Counted from the first letter of the stretch, positions 18,038 to 27,652 are shown. The stretch: 64,000 nt of DNA from Caulobacter radicis (GCF_003094615.1 NZ_QDKO01000015.1:124001-188000); one strand, 5' to 3'. Translations and numbers: made by a program. Notes: generated by a model not told the origin, from the letters alone.

Positions 18038-18191
18038 GGACCGCTCAATAGAACAGGCGCGTCCGGACGCCCAAGCCGAACTTCCCAAACGGAAGCATGA
18101 ACCGGCGCGCGAAGCGGCTATAAGAAGCGAAAACAGGCTTGCCTCACCGGTCAAGCTTGGCCATGTTTCGCTCGCGCAAAGGTAGCATTTC

Positions 18192-18854
18192 TTGGAAAGC
18201 CTCGCCCCCGTCGCCTATCTGACCCTCGCGATCGCCGTGATCGGGGGCTACCTGCTGGGCTCGATCCCGTTCGGCCTGATCGCCACGCGCCTGGGCGGGG
18301 CCGGCGACATCCGCAAGATCGGTTCGGGCAACATCGGCGCGACCAACGTGCTGCGCTCGGGCCGCAAGGACCTGGCGGCCATCACCCTGCTGGGCGACGG
18401 CGGCAAGGGCGCGGTCGCCGTGGGCCTGGCCCACCTGCTCAGCCACGGCAACCCGCTGGTGGTCGCCCTGGCCGGCGGCGCGGCCTTCGCCGGCCACATC
18501 TTCCCGGTTTGGCTGAAGTTCAACGGCGGCAAGGGCGTGGCCACCTTCTACGGCGTGCTGCTGGCCGCCGCCTGGCCCGTCGGCCTGCTGGCCGCGGCGA
18601 CCTGGCTGGCCGTGGCCGCCCTGTTCCGCATCAGCTCGCTGGCGGCCCTGGTCGCCGCCGCCCTGGCCGCGCCCTTCGCCCTGGCCACCGACCGTCCTTA
18701 TCCCATCCTGGGCCTGTGCCTGTTCATGGCCGTGCTGATCTACATCCGCCACAAGGACAACATCGCCCGCCTGCTGAAGGGCGAGGAGCCGAAGATCGGC
18801 AAGAAGAAGACAGCGGAGGCGCCGCCGACCCCAGACCAGAAAGAAGAGGCCTGA
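18192..18854 (+). CDS. plsY: Glycerol-3-phosphate acyltransferase PlsY
   Basis: Integral membrane enzyme transferring an acyl group from acyl-phosphate to glycerol-3-phosphate, the first step of phospholipid synthesis. The three PlsY motifs are visible: GSIPFGLIATR near residue 23, the glycine-rich GSGNIGATNVLR, and FNGGKGVATFYG, together with GHIFPVW. The length of 220 residues is slightly above normal because of a charged C-terminal tail (KIGKKKTAEAPP). The start is TTG at 18192; no in-frame ATG lies nearby. It shares one base with the dprA start (TGATG), so dprA is translationally coupled. Confidence 0.95.
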   Translation: MESLAPVAYLTLAIAVIGGYLLGSIPFGLIATRLGGAGDIRKIGSGNIGATNVLRSGRKDLAAITLLGDGGKGAVAVGLAHLLSHGNPLVVALAGGAAFAGHIFPVWLKFNGGKGVATFYGVLLAAAWPVGLLAAATWLAVAALFRISSLAALVAAALAAPFALATDRPYPILGLCLFMAVLIYIRHKDNIARLLKGEEPKIGKKKTAEAPPTPDQKEEA

Positions 18855-19951
18855 TGACCCGGGGCCTTTCCGATCAGGAGCGCCTGGCCTGGCTTCGCCT
18901 GGCGCGCACCGAGACGGTCGGCCCCGTCGCCTTCGACCACCTTCTCCAGCGCTTCGGCTCGCCCGAGCGGGCGCTGGTCGCCCTGCCCGACCTGGCCCGC
19001 CGGGCGGGCCGCGCGGCCCCGCTGCGGCCGCCGCCCACGGACGAGATCCTGCGCGAGCTGGACGATGGCGCCAAACTCGGCGCCCGCCTGATCTGCGCCT
19101 GCGAGCCCGACTTTCCCCATCGCCTGGCCACGCTGGACCCGCCGCCGCCGGTGATCTGGGCGCTGGGTCACTACGAGCTTCTGCCTCAGCCCAGCGTCGC
19201 CATCGTCGGCGCCCGCATCGCCTCGGCCGCCGGCCAGCGTTTCGCCCGGCAACTGGCGGCGGAACTGGGCCAGCACGGCCACGTGGTGGTCTCGGGCCTG
19301 GCGCGCGGCGTCGACGGCGCGGCGCACGAGGGCTCGCTGTCGACCGGCACGATCGCCGTGCTTGGCGGCGGGATCGCCGACATCTATCCGCCCGAGCACG
19401 CCGGCCTGCACGCTCGCATCGCCGAGCACGGCTGCGTCGTTTCCGAGAGCGCCCCGCTGCGCCGCGCCCAGGCCAAGGACTTCCCGCGCCGCAACCGCAT
19501 CATCTCGGGCCTGTCCCTGGGCGTGGTCGTGGTCGAGGCCGAACTGAAGTCGGGCTCGCTGATCACCGCGCGCCTGGCCGCCGAGCAGGGCCGCGACGTC
19601 TTCGCCGTGCCCGGCTCGCCGCTGGATCCCCGCGCCAAGGGCCCCAACGACCTGATCCGCCAGGGCGCGATCCTGTGCGAGGGGGTCGAGGACGTGCTGC
19701 GCTCGCTGTCCGCCTCGCCGTCGATGCGCGAGCGCGACCGGGCCTGGGATCCGGACGAGGCGGCCGACGATCTCGACCACGACGCCCTGCGCGAACAGGT
19801 GGCCGCCCTGCTGTCGCCCACGGCCGTTTCGCGCGACGAACTGGTGCGCGCCGTCAAAGCGCCGACTTCGGCGGTGATGGCGGCGCTGGTGGAGCTGGCC
19901 CTGGCCGACCGGGCCGAACTGCTGCCTGGGGGCATGGTGGCCGGCGTCTGA
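18854..19951 (+). CDS. dprA: DNA-processing protein DprA (Smf)
   Basis: A 365-residue protein that loads RecA on incoming single-stranded DNA during transformation. A SAM-like N-terminal region is followed by the Rossmann fold: VAIVGARIASAAGQ, VVSGLARGVDGAAHEG, LGGGIADIYPPEH, then FPRRNRIISGLS and AVPGSPLDPRAKGPNDLIRQGA. The C-terminal winged-helix (DLDHDALREQVAALLSPTAV onward) is the DML1-like domain. It is placed directly after plsY with a one-base overlap, and 12 bp before the M61 peptidase. No other competence genes are in the window. Confidence 0.95.
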   Translation: MTRGLSDQERLAWLRLARTETVGPVAFDHLLQRFGSPERALVALPDLARRAGRAAPLRPPPTDEILRELDDGAKLGARLICACEPDFPHRLATLDPPPPVIWALGHYELLPQPSVAIVGARIASAAGQRFARQLAAELGQHGHVVVSGLARGVDGAAHEGSLSTGTIAVLGGGIADIYPPEHAGLHARIAEHGCVVSESAPLRRAQAKDFPRRNRIISGLSLGVVVVEAELKSGSLITARLAAEQGRDVFAVPGSPLDPRAKGPNDLIRQGAILCEGVEDVLRSLSASPSMRERDRAWDPDEAADDLDHDALREQVAALLSPTAVSRDELVRAVKAPTSAVMAALVELALADRAELLPGGMVAGV

Positions 19952-19963
19952 GGGGGCGTTGAG

Positions 19964-21649
19964 TTGAAATCCAAGACCTTGAGCGTCGCAACCACGCTGT
20001 CCCTGGCCGTGCTGGCCGCTCCGGCGTGGGCCGCGCCCGGGCCTGGCCCCGTGGCCTATGTCGTTTCGCCCGTGATGAAGGACGGCGGTCTGGCGGCGCT
20101 GGAGATCACGGCGACCTTCAAGGCCGACGCCGACGGCGAGACCCATCTGTCGCTGCCCAACAACTGGATGGGCCGCAGCGGCGTCTGGCGCAACCTGACC
20201 GACCTGACGGTCGAGGGCGCGGACTCCATGGTCGAGGACACGCCCAAGGCGCGGATCATCCGCTCCAGGCCGGGGCGCAGGCTGACCCTCCGCTACAGGG
20301 TCAACGACACCCTGAAGCGCGACCCCGTCCAGTCCGACAGCTATCCCAGCGAGCCCTGGATCCGGCCTTCGTGGTTCTATGTCGACGGGGTGAGCGCCCT
20401 GGTCACGGTCGACGGGCGAGAGGACGGCCCCGTCTCCTTTCGCTGGGGCAAGGGCTGGCCCAGGGACTTCAAGCTGACCAGCAATCTCGAAGACGCCGAT
20501 TGGGACGAGGACGCGCGCCAGAGCGTGCTGATCGGCGGCCGGGACCTGCGCGTCGTACGCGCCGGTCCGGTGCGGCTGGCCATTCGCGGCGCCCACGCCT
20601 TCTCCGACGCCGAGCTGAGCGGCGCGCTGGAAGCGATCCTGCGGGCCGAACGCGGTTTCTTCGGCGACGACCAGGAGAAACCCTTCCTGGTCACCGCCAT
20701 GAGCCTGAAGCCCGAGAGTGGCGCGTCGTTCCACGGCACGGGCAAGCACCAGGCCTTCGCCATGACCGTCACGCCCAACATGAGGCTGGAGGAGATTCGC
20801 GTGCTGCTGGCGCACGAGATCTTCCACGCCTGGAACCCGAACCGGCTGGGCCAGGCCTTCGGGCCCCGCGGCTACTGGTTCAGCGAGGGCTTCACCGATT
20901 TCTACGCCCGTCGCCTGATGGTTCGCGAACGCCAGATCACGCCCCAGGCCTTCGCCGCCGCCTGGAACGAGACCTTGCGCGACTACGCGACCTCGCCGGC
21001 CATCGCCATGCCCGGCGACGAGGCGGCCGGGAAATTCTGGACCGATCCCTACGCCGACAAGCTGGCCTACCAGCGCGGCGCGCTGCTGGCCGCGATCTGG
21101 GACCTGAAGCTGCGACGGGCCGGGTCGAGCCTGGACGCCGTGCTGCGGGAACAGGCGCGAAACCGCGCCCCCAAGGCCACCATGGTCCGCGCCTTCGTCG
21201 AAGCCGCGAAAGCCAAGGGCCTGGACGTCACGGCCGACATCGAGGCCCACATCGACCAGGGCCGGCCGATCCGCCTGCCCGCGGACGCCTTCGCCCCGTG
21301 CGCCACGGTGACGGACGTGACGGCGCCGGCCTTCGATCGCGGCTTCGAGCCCAGGATCGACGACAAGGGAACCATGACCGTCGCCGACCTGCGCGAGGAC
21401 AGCGCCGCCTATCGCGCCGGCCTGCGCAACGGCATGGTCATCGTCGAGCGCCGCAAAGGCCGAGGCGGCGACGCGACCACGCCCTACGAACTGGTCGTGC
21501 GCGAGGGCGACGGCCCGGTCCGGGTCGTCACCTTCCTTCCGCAAGGCGCGACGACACAGCGCTATCAGCAGTTGGTCCTGACACCCGAGGCGGCCGCGGC
21601 TCCGACGCTGTGCGCCTTCCGACCAAATCCGTCGTCGCCCTCTCTCTAA
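19964..21649 (+). CDS. M61-family glycyl aminopeptidase-like metalloprotease (exported)
   Basis: A 561-residue protein with a signal peptide (LAVLAAPAWA-AP). The zinc-binding helix is LLAHEIFHAWNP (H284, E285, H288), with the third ligand expected in YWFSEGFTDFYA. A C-terminal PDZ-like region follows (LREDSAAYRAGLRNGMVI). This matches the M61 architecture: beta-rich N-domain, gluzincin catalytic domain and PDZ. The start is TTG 19964 behind GAGGGGG. Oddly, the last codons (NPSSPSL) and the stop sit in a CTCTCTCT/AGAGAGAG palindrome that recurs at 30738, so the 3' end may have been reshaped by a repeat. Confidence 0.88.
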   Translation: MKSKTLSVATTLSLAVLAAPAWAAPGPGPVAYVVSPVMKDGGLAALEITATFKADADGETHLSLPNNWMGRSGVWRNLTDLTVEGADSMVEDTPKARIIRSRPGRRLTLRYRVNDTLKRDPVQSDSYPSEPWIRPSWFYVDGVSALVTVDGREDGPVSFRWGKGWPRDFKLTSNLEDADWDEDARQSVLIGGRDLRVVRAGPVRLAIRGAHAFSDAELSGALEAILRAERGFFGDDQEKPFLVTAMSLKPESGASFHGTGKHQAFAMTVTPNMRLEEIRVLLAHEIFHAWNPNRLGQAFGPRGYWFSEGFTDFYARRLMVRERQITPQAFAAAWNETLRDYATSPAIAMPGDEAAGKFWTDPYADKLAYQRGALLAAIWDLKLRRAGSSLDAVLREQARNRAPKATMVRAFVEAAKAKGLDVTADIEAHIDQGRPIRLPADAFAPCATVTDVTAPAFDRGFEPRIDDKGTMTVADLREDSAAYRAGLRNGMVIVERRKGRGGDATTPYELVVREGDGPVRVVTFLPQGATTQRYQQLVLTPEAAAAPTLCAFRPNPSSPSL

Positions 21650-21659
21650 AGAGAGAGAC
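21640..21659. repeat. CTCTCTCT-AGAGAGAG palindrome at a gene 3' end
   Basis: An 8-bp CT-run and an 8-bp AG-run around AA form a perfect hairpin overlapping the M61 stop codon. A near-identical CCCTCTCTCTAAGAGAGAGG occurs at 30737-30759 inside another repeat element. Confidence 0.6.
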
Positions 21660-21795
21660 TGGGGACGACCGCTATCCAATCGTCGAGCTTGTCGCGACCC
21701 CGCGTTGACAGACCCCCCGCCCTGCCCCCACTTTCCGGCGCTCGCCTCCTGGTTCGCCGGAAGGTCGATCCACCTCCCCCTAGCTCAGAGTCGTA

Positions 21796-24471
21796 ATGAA
21801 CGTCGTCGTCGTCGAGAGCCCGGCCAAGGCCAAGACCATCAACAAGTACCTCGGGTCCGACTACACGGTTCTGGCCTCCTATGGGCATATCCGCGACCTG
21901 CCCAGCAAGGACGGCTCGGTCGAGCCCGACAACGACTTCGCCATGAGCTGGGAGGTCGACGCCAAGTCGTCCAAGCGCATCTCCGACATCGTCGACGCGC
22001 TGAAGAAGGCCGACCGCCTGATCCTCGCCACCGACCCGGATCGTGAAGGGGAAGCGATCAGCTGGCACGTGCTCGAGGTGCTGAACAAGAAGAAGGCGCT
22101 GAAGGACAAGCAGATCCAGCGCGTCACCTTCAACGCCATCACCAAGAGCGCCGTGACCGAGGCCATGAAGGCCCCGCGCGACCTCGACATGGAATTGGTC
22201 GAGGCCTATCTGGCCCGCCGCGCCCTCGACTACCTCGTCGGCTTCACCCTCTCGCCGGTGCTGTGGCGCAAGCTGCCGGGCAGCCGCTCGGCCGGCCGCG
22301 TGCAGTCGGTGGCCCTGCGCCTGGTCGTCGACCGCGAGATCGAGATCGAGCGCTTCAGGACCCAGGAATACTGGACCGTCGACGCCGACGTCTCGGCCGG
22401 CAGCGACCCGTTCCTGGCGCGCCTGGTCAAGCACGACGGCAAGAAGCTCACCAAGTTCGACCTCGGCAACGAGGCTTCCGCCCTGGCCGCCAAGGCCGCC
22501 GTGCAGGCCGCGACCTTCAAGGTCGAGGCCGTCGAGAAGAAGCCGGGCAAGCGCTCGCCCGCCCCGCCCTTCACCACCTCGACCCTGCAGCAGGAAGCCG
22601 CCCGCAAGCTCGGCTTCTCGGCCCAGCGCACCATGCAGGCCGCCCAGAAGCTGTACGAAGGCATCGACATCGGCGGCGAGACCGTCGGCCTGATCACCTA
22701 CATGCGTACCGACGGCGTCTCGATCGCGCCGGAAGGCATCGCCGACGCCCGCGACGTGATCGGCAACGTCTACGGCAAGGACTACGTGCCGGACGCCCCG
22801 CGCATCTACAAGTCGAAGGCCAAGAACGCCCAGGAGGCCCACGAAGCCATCCGCCCGACCAGCATGCGCCGCAACCCCGGCTCGCTGCGCCTGGATCCAG
22901 ACCTGGGGCGCCTGTACGAACTGATCTGGAAGCGCACCATCGCCTCGCAGATGGAAAGCGCCCGCATCGAGCGCACCACGGTCGACCTGGAAAGCCACGA
23001 CGGCCGCACCGGTCTGCGCGCCACCGGCCAGGTGGTGCTGTTCCCGGGCTACCTCGCGGTCTACGAGGAAGGTCGCGACGACGAGGAAGGCGAAGACAGC
23101 GCCCGCCTGCCGGCCATCGTCGAGGGCTCGGCGGCCAAGGTCATCGAGGCCCGCGCCGACCAGCACTTCACCGAGCCGCCCCCGCGCTATTCGGAAGCCA
23201 GCCTCGTCAAGAAGATGGAAGAGCTGGGCATCGGCCGTCCGTCGACCTACGCCTCGGTCCTGACCGTGCTGCGCGACCGCGAATATGTGCGGATGGAGAA
23301 GCAGCGCTTCATCCCCGAGGACAAGGGCCGCCTGGTCACCGCCTTCCTCGAGCAGTTCTTCCGCCGCTACGTGGAGTACGACTTCACCGCCTCGCTGGAA
23401 GAGCGCCTCGACCTGGTCTCGGACGGCCAGCTCGACTGGAAGGAATTCCTGCGCGAGTTCTGGAAAGACTTCCACGCCGCCGTCGGCGAGATCGCCGAAT
23501 TGCGCACCACCAACGTGCTCGACGCGCTGAACGACGCCCTGGGCCCGCACATCTTCCCCGACAAGGGCGACGGGTCGAACCCGCGCCTGTGCCCGACCTG
23601 CGGCTCGGGGATGCTGTCGCTGAAGACCGGCAAGTTCGGCGCCTTCATCGGCTGCTCGAATTATCCGGAGTGCCGCTACACCCGCCAGCTGGGGGTGGCC
23701 GAGGGCGACGGCGAGGCCGAGAGCGCCGACAAGGAACTGGGGATCAACCCCGCCACCGGCCGCGCCGTGTGGCTGAAGAACGGCCGCTTTGGCCCCTATG
23801 TGGAAGAGGTGGCGGCCGAAGGCGAGAAGCCCAAGCGCTCGTCCCTGCCCAAGGGCTGGACGCCGGCCGCGCTGGACCTGGAGAAGGCCCTGCGGCTGCT
23901 GTCCCTCCCCCGCGAGGTCGGCATGCACCCCGACGACGGCAAGCCGATCACGGCGGGCCTGGGGCGCTTTGGGCCGTTCGTGCTGCACGACGGCACCTAC
24001 GCCAACCTGGAGAACGCCGACGAGGTGTTCGACGTCGGCCTAAACCGCGCCGTCGCCATCCTGGCCGACAAGCGGGCCGGCGGCGGGCGTCCGCAGCGCG
24101 CGGCCGCCGCGGCCCTGGCCGAGCTGGGCGCGCACCCGGAAGACGGCAAGCCGGTGCGCGTACTGTCGGGCCGCTTTGGTCCGTACATCAAGCACGGCGA
24201 CACCAACGCCAACGTGCCCAAGGGCGCCGATCCCGCGGCCCTGACCCTGGCCGAAGCGGTGACCCTGCTGGCCGAGCGCGTGGCCAAGGGGGGCGGCAAG
24301 AAGCCGGCCAAGAAGGCCGCCGCGCCGAAGAAGGCCCCGGCCAAGGCCAAAGCCGCCAAGGCCGAGGGCGACGCCGCCGAGGCCAAGCCGAAGAAGGCCG
24401 CCGCCAAGACCACGGCGGCCAAGAAGCCGGCCGCCAAGAAGGCGCCGGCCAAGGCCAAGACCGAGGCGTGA
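21796..24471 (+). CDS. topA: DNA topoisomerase I
   Basis: Type IA topoisomerase that relaxes negative supercoils, 891 residues. TOPRIM domain: VVVVESPAKAKTI with the catalytic Glu at residue 7, and ATDPDREGEA with D80, D82 and E84. The nucleophile is Y302 in GLITYMRTDGVS. SRSAGRVQSVALR is also conserved. The C-terminal part has one four-Cys zinc ribbon (CPTCGS ... CSNYPEC), then repeated GRFGPYV/GRFGPFV topo-C modules and a tail of about 60 residues rich in Lys/Ala/Pro (KKPAKKAAAPKK), typical of this lineage. It is followed 32 bp later by a small membrane protein and then rnr. Confidence 0.97.
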   Translation: MNVVVVESPAKAKTINKYLGSDYTVLASYGHIRDLPSKDGSVEPDNDFAMSWEVDAKSSKRISDIVDALKKADRLILATDPDREGEAISWHVLEVLNKKKALKDKQIQRVTFNAITKSAVTEAMKAPRDLDMELVEAYLARRALDYLVGFTLSPVLWRKLPGSRSAGRVQSVALRLVVDREIEIERFRTQEYWTVDADVSAGSDPFLARLVKHDGKKLTKFDLGNEASALAAKAAVQAATFKVEAVEKKPGKRSPAPPFTTSTLQQEAARKLGFSAQRTMQAAQKLYEGIDIGGETVGLITYMRTDGVSIAPEGIADARDVIGNVYGKDYVPDAPRIYKSKAKNAQEAHEAIRPTSMRRNPGSLRLDPDLGRLYELIWKRTIASQMESARIERTTVDLESHDGRTGLRATGQVVLFPGYLAVYEEGRDDEEGEDSARLPAIVEGSAAKVIEARADQHFTEPPPRYSEASLVKKMEELGIGRPSTYASVLTVLRDREYVRMEKQRFIPEDKGRLVTAFLEQFFRRYVEYDFTASLEERLDLVSDGQLDWKEFLREFWKDFHAAVGEIAELRTTNVLDALNDALGPHIFPDKGDGSNPRLCPTCGSGMLSLKTGKFGAFIGCSNYPECRYTRQLGVAEGDGEAESADKELGINPATGRAVWLKNGRFGPYVEEVAAEGEKPKRSSLPKGWTPAALDLEKALRLLSLPREVGMHPDDGKPITAGLGRFGPFVLHDGTYANLENADEVFDVGLNRAVAILADKRAGGGRPQRAAAAALAELGAHPEDGKPVRVLSGRFGPYIKHGDTNANVPKGADPAALTLAEAVTLLAERVAKGGGKKPAKKAAAPKKAPAKAKAAKAEGDAAEAKPKKAAAKTTAAKKPAAKKAPAKAKTEA

Positions 24472-24503
24472 CGGCAGGCGACCGGGGGGAGTAGACTGAC
24501 GGC

Positions 24504-24878
24504 ATGACCACGCTCGAACGTCCTTTGCCGCTGCCGCTGGTGGTGGTCCTGCTGTCGGCGGTCAGCGTCGTGGGCTTCGTGCTGGGCCTGCGCGGCGCGC
24601 TGGACACCGGCAAGCCGGCCGACGCGGTCTCGACCGCGCCGCTGGCCGAGGTCTCGGGCGTGCCGGTGAAGGACGCGACCCCGGCCCCGGTCGAGGTCGC
24701 CCCGCCGCCGCCTCCCCCGCCGGTCAAGCCGGTCGAGGAAGCGCCCGAGGAGATCGCCCCCGAGACGCCGCCGGTGGTCCAGGCGCCGGTCGCGCCCGTG
24801 ACGCCGCCTCCGGCTGAAAAGAAGCCCGAGGTCCCGCCCGCCCAGCAGACGCCGCAGCGGATCGAAGACCTCTACTAG
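24504..24878 (+). CDS. Small Pro-rich membrane-anchored protein, unknown function
   Basis: A 124-residue protein with one N-terminal membrane segment (LPLVVVLLSAVSVVGFVLGL, about residues 10-29). A Pro/Glu/Val-rich extension (EVAPPPPPPPVKP, PPAEKKPEVPPAQQ) ends in RIEDLY. A GGGGGAG ribosome-binding site precedes the ATG. It sits between topA and rnr in the same direction, so probably one transcript. It resembles the protein at 10759 in layout, not clearly in sequence. No family recognised. Confidence 0.75.
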   Translation: MTTLERPLPLPLVVVLLSAVSVVGFVLGLRGALDTGKPADAVSTAPLAEVSGVPVKDATPAPVEVAPPPPPPPVKPVEEAPEEIAPETPPVVQAPVAPVTPPPAEKKPEVPPAQQTPQRIEDLY

Positions 24879-24923
24879 GTCCGCCCCGTTCCCCTCGGCC
24901 CTGAAACGGCTTAGAGGGGAGCA

Positions 24924-27266
24924 ATGGCCAAACCTCGCCTTCCCAAGACCGCTGCCCCGAAGCCCTCGCGCGCGAAGATGCCTTCGAAGGCTCGCCCGCC
25001 CGCCGGCCTGCCCGACAAGGAAACGCTGCTGGCGTTCCTGCGCGACGCCGGCGAGGCCGCCAAGGCCGACATCGCCCGTCACTTCGGCCTGAAAGGCGCC
25101 GATCGCCGCGCCCTGCGCGAGATGATCCGCGAGATGGAGGCCCAGGGGCAGCTGGGCAAGCGCGGCCGCCGCGGCTTCGCCGAGGCCGGCGCCCTGCCGC
25201 CGGTCGGCGTGGCCGACGTGATCGAGCGCGACGCCGACGGCGACCTCTTCGTCAGGCTGACCAAGGCCGACGACGACGTGCCGATGGTGCGCCTGGCGCC
25301 CGACCGTCGCGAGGCCGCCGCCGGCGCGCCGGGCCTGGGCGATCGCCTGCTGGTGCGCTTCGAGCAGCTGGAAAGCGGCGAGTACGAGGCCCGCCTGATC
25401 AAGCGCCTGGGCCAGAGCGCCCACAAGGTGCTGGGCGTGGTGCGCAAGCAGCGCCGCGAGATCCGCGTCGAGCCGGTCGACCGCAAGTCCAAGGAAAGCT
25501 TCATCCTCGACGTCGCCCAGCCGGGCGTCGGCGACCTGAAGGACGGCGACCTGGTGGTCGTCCAGCAGAGCGGCCACGCCGGCCGCTACGGCCCCAAGCC
25601 CTGCCGCGTGCTGGAGACGGTCGGCAACGAGGAGGACCCGCGCGCCGCCTCGCTGATCGCCATCCACAGCCACGGCATCCCGACCGGCTTCTCCGACGAG
25701 GCCGAGGAAGAGGCCAAGGCCGCCAGGGAGCCGACGCTGGAGGGCCGCGAGGACCTGCGCGACCTGCCGTTCGTGACCATCGACCCGGTGGACGCCCGCG
25801 ACCACGACGACGCCGTCTATGCCCATCCCGACGACAGCGACGGCAACAAGGGCGGCTGGGTGGTCTGGGTGGCCATCGCCGACGTGGCGGCCTATGTGCG
25901 CCCGGGCTCGGCCCTGGACCGCGACGCCCGCGACAAGGGCAACAGCGTCTACTTCCCCGACCGGGTGGAGCCGATGCTGCCCGAGACCCTGTCCAATGGC
26001 CTGTGCAGTCTGCGGGAAGGCGAGAACCGCGCCACGCTGGCCGTGCGGATGGTGTTCGACAAGTCGGGCCACAAGAAGAGCCACCGCTTCGTCCGCGGCC
26101 TGATGCGCTCGGCCGCCAAGCTGTCGTACGAGCAGGCCCAGGCCGCCATCGATGGCGCGCCCCCGCCGGCCGGCCAGGATCCGGACAAGGCCCCGCCCCT
26201 GCTGGACGCGATCCTGACGCCGCTGTGGGAGGCCTTCCGCCTGATGGGCAAGGGCCGCGAGCAGCGCTCGCCGCTGGCCATCGAAAGCGACGAGCGCCGC
26301 ATCGTCATCACCAAGGACGGCGAGATCGCCTCGATCACGCGCCGCGCCAGCCTCGAGGCCCACAAGCTGATCGAGGAGATGATGATCCAGGCCAACGTCT
26401 CGGCCGCCGAGAGCCTGGAAGCCAAGCGCTCGCCGCTGATCTACCGCGTGCACGACACGCCGAGCTTGGAGAAGGTGCAGAACCTGGCCGAATTCCTGCA
26501 GACCCTGGAGATCCGCTGGAACAAGGGCGAGGCCCCGCAGACCAAGCGATTCAACCAGCTGCTGGAAGAGACGCGCGAGAGCCCGCACGCGGCGATCATC
26601 AACGAGGTGGTCCTGCGCACCCAGATGCAGGCCCACTACTCCAGCGACAACATCGGCCACTTCGGCCTGAATCTCGCCAAGTACGCCCACTTCACCAGCC
26701 CGATCCGGCGCTATGCCGACCTGATCGTGCACCGCGGCCTGATCCGCGCCCTGGGCCTGGGCGACGATGGCTTGACCGACCAGGACATCGCGCGGATCAA
26801 GGACACCGCCGAGGTCATCACCCACGCCGAGCGCCGGGCCATGGCCGCCGAGCGCGACGCCACCGACCGCTACATCGCCTCGTTCCTGTCAGACCGGGTG
26901 GGCGCGACCTTCAGCGGCCGCATCACCGGCGTCACCCGCTTTGGCCTGTTCATCAAGCTGGACGAGACCGGCGCCGACGGCCTGGTGCCGATCTCCAACC
27001 TGGGCGACGAGTTCTTCGTCCATGACGAGAAGCTGCACTCGCTGGTCGGCGAGCGCACCGGCAAGCGCTGGCCGCTGGGCCTGTCGGTCGAGGTGCGCCT
27101 GCGCGAGGCCACGCCGGTGACCGGCGGCCTGCTGTTCGAGATGCTCACCGACCCGCTGCCGGCGGATCCGAAGCTGCCGAGGCCTCGCCTGGGCGCGCGG
27201 CGGCAGGCGGCGGTCAAGCCGCGCGGCGGCCTGCCGAAGGGCGTGCGGCGGGGCAAGCGGCGCTGA
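24924..27266 (+). CDS. rnr: Ribonuclease R
   Basis: Processive 3'-to-5' exoribonuclease that degrades structured RNA, 780 residues. Order of parts: a basic N-terminal extension; a winged-helix domain (LLAFLRDAGEAAKADIARHF); cold-shock-like domains; the RNB catalytic domain with FVTIDPVDARDHDDAVYAH supplying the metal-binding Asp cluster and FTSPIRRYADLIVHR; then the S1 domain (GRITGVTRFGLFIKLDETGADGLV) and a short Arg/Lys-rich tail. The start ATG has GGGGAGC directly upstream. The downstream repeat at 27272 probably ends the transcript. Confidence 0.97.
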   Translation: MAKPRLPKTAAPKPSRAKMPSKARPPAGLPDKETLLAFLRDAGEAAKADIARHFGLKGADRRALREMIREMEAQGQLGKRGRRGFAEAGALPPVGVADVIERDADGDLFVRLTKADDDVPMVRLAPDRREAAAGAPGLGDRLLVRFEQLESGEYEARLIKRLGQSAHKVLGVVRKQRREIRVEPVDRKSKESFILDVAQPGVGDLKDGDLVVVQQSGHAGRYGPKPCRVLETVGNEEDPRAASLIAIHSHGIPTGFSDEAEEEAKAAREPTLEGREDLRDLPFVTIDPVDARDHDDAVYAHPDDSDGNKGGWVVWVAIADVAAYVRPGSALDRDARDKGNSVYFPDRVEPMLPETLSNGLCSLREGENRATLAVRMVFDKSGHKKSHRFVRGLMRSAAKLSYEQAQAAIDGAPPPAGQDPDKAPPLLDAILTPLWEAFRLMGKGREQRSPLAIESDERRIVITKDGEIASITRRASLEAHKLIEEMMIQANVSAAESLEAKRSPLIYRVHDTPSLEKVQNLAEFLQTLEIRWNKGEAPQTKRFNQLLEETRESPHAAIINEVVLRTQMQAHYSSDNIGHFGLNLAKYAHFTSPIRRYADLIVHRGLIRALGLGDDGLTDQDIARIKDTAEVITHAERRAMAAERDATDRYIASFLSDRVGATFSGRITGVTRFGLFIKLDETGADGLVPISNLGDEFFVHDEKLHSLVGERTGKRWPLGLSVEVRLREATPVTGGLLFEMLTDPLPADPKLPRPRLGARRQAAVKPRGGLPKGVRRGKRR

Positions 27267-27271
27267 GATCA

Positions 27272-27403
27272 GGAACCTCCCCCTCTGGGGGAGGCGATCG
27301 CGCAGCGATCGGTGGGGGATGTTACTGCGAAAGTGGCGGGCGGCGCGGAAGCTGAAACTTCCCCCCACCGGCCTTCGGCCGCCTCCCCCAGAGGGGGAGG
27401 TTT
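27272..27403. repeat. Palindromic intergenic repeat, cctccccc family, copy 3
   Basis: Left hairpin CCTCCCCCTCTGGGGGAGG with GCGATCGCGCAGCGATCGGT, right hairpin GCCTCCCCCAGAGGGGGAGG preceded by CGGCCTTCGGCCG. It lies between the convergent ends of rnr and the DUF2164 gene, where it could act as a terminator in both directions. Confidence 0.85.
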
Positions 27404-27406
27404 CTA

Positions 27407-27640
27407 TCAGACCGGCTTCTCGATCTCGTAGACCACGTCTTCCAGCTTTTGCAGGATCAGCGCCTGCGCGTCGCGGACACCCTGGTTGAAGAACGCCGGG
27501 CCCAGAGTCTCGCCGATGAAGTCGAGCAGGAAGCCCGCCTCCAGGCCGCTGACCGGGCGATCGAGCTCGTCGCGCATGTAGAGCGTCAGCTTGCGCAGGG
27601 CGGCCTCGCGGACGTCCTTGTCGAGCTCGATGCGGGCCAT
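27407..27640 (-). CDS. DUF2164 family protein
   Basis: A 77-residue cytoplasmic protein matching DUF2164: a charged helix (IELDKDVREAALRKLTLYM), RDELDRPVSGLEAGFLLDFIGETLGPAFFNQGVRDA, and a C-terminal helix with EDVVYEIE. No biochemical role is known for the family. The start chosen is ATG 27640 behind AAGGAGG; an in-frame ATG 26 codons upstream lies in repeat DNA. It stands downstream of argF but is separated from it by a repeat. Confidence 0.88.
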   Translation of the reverse strand: MARIELDKDVREAALRKLTLYMRDELDRPVSGLEAGFLLDFIGETLGPAFFNQGVRDAQALILQKLEDVVYEIEKPV

Positions 27641-27652
27641 GGCGGCCTCCTT

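Noticed and set aside
24300..24470. Lys/Ala-rich end of topA as a separate histone-like gene
   Set aside because: It is in frame and continuous with topA, has no start or ribosome-binding site, and such tails are usual for topoisomerase I in this lineage.
23997..26825. 942-codon minus-strand frame opposite topA, the small membrane protein and rnr
   Set aside because: It is a compositional shadow of two certain genes; no domain and no ribosome-binding site.
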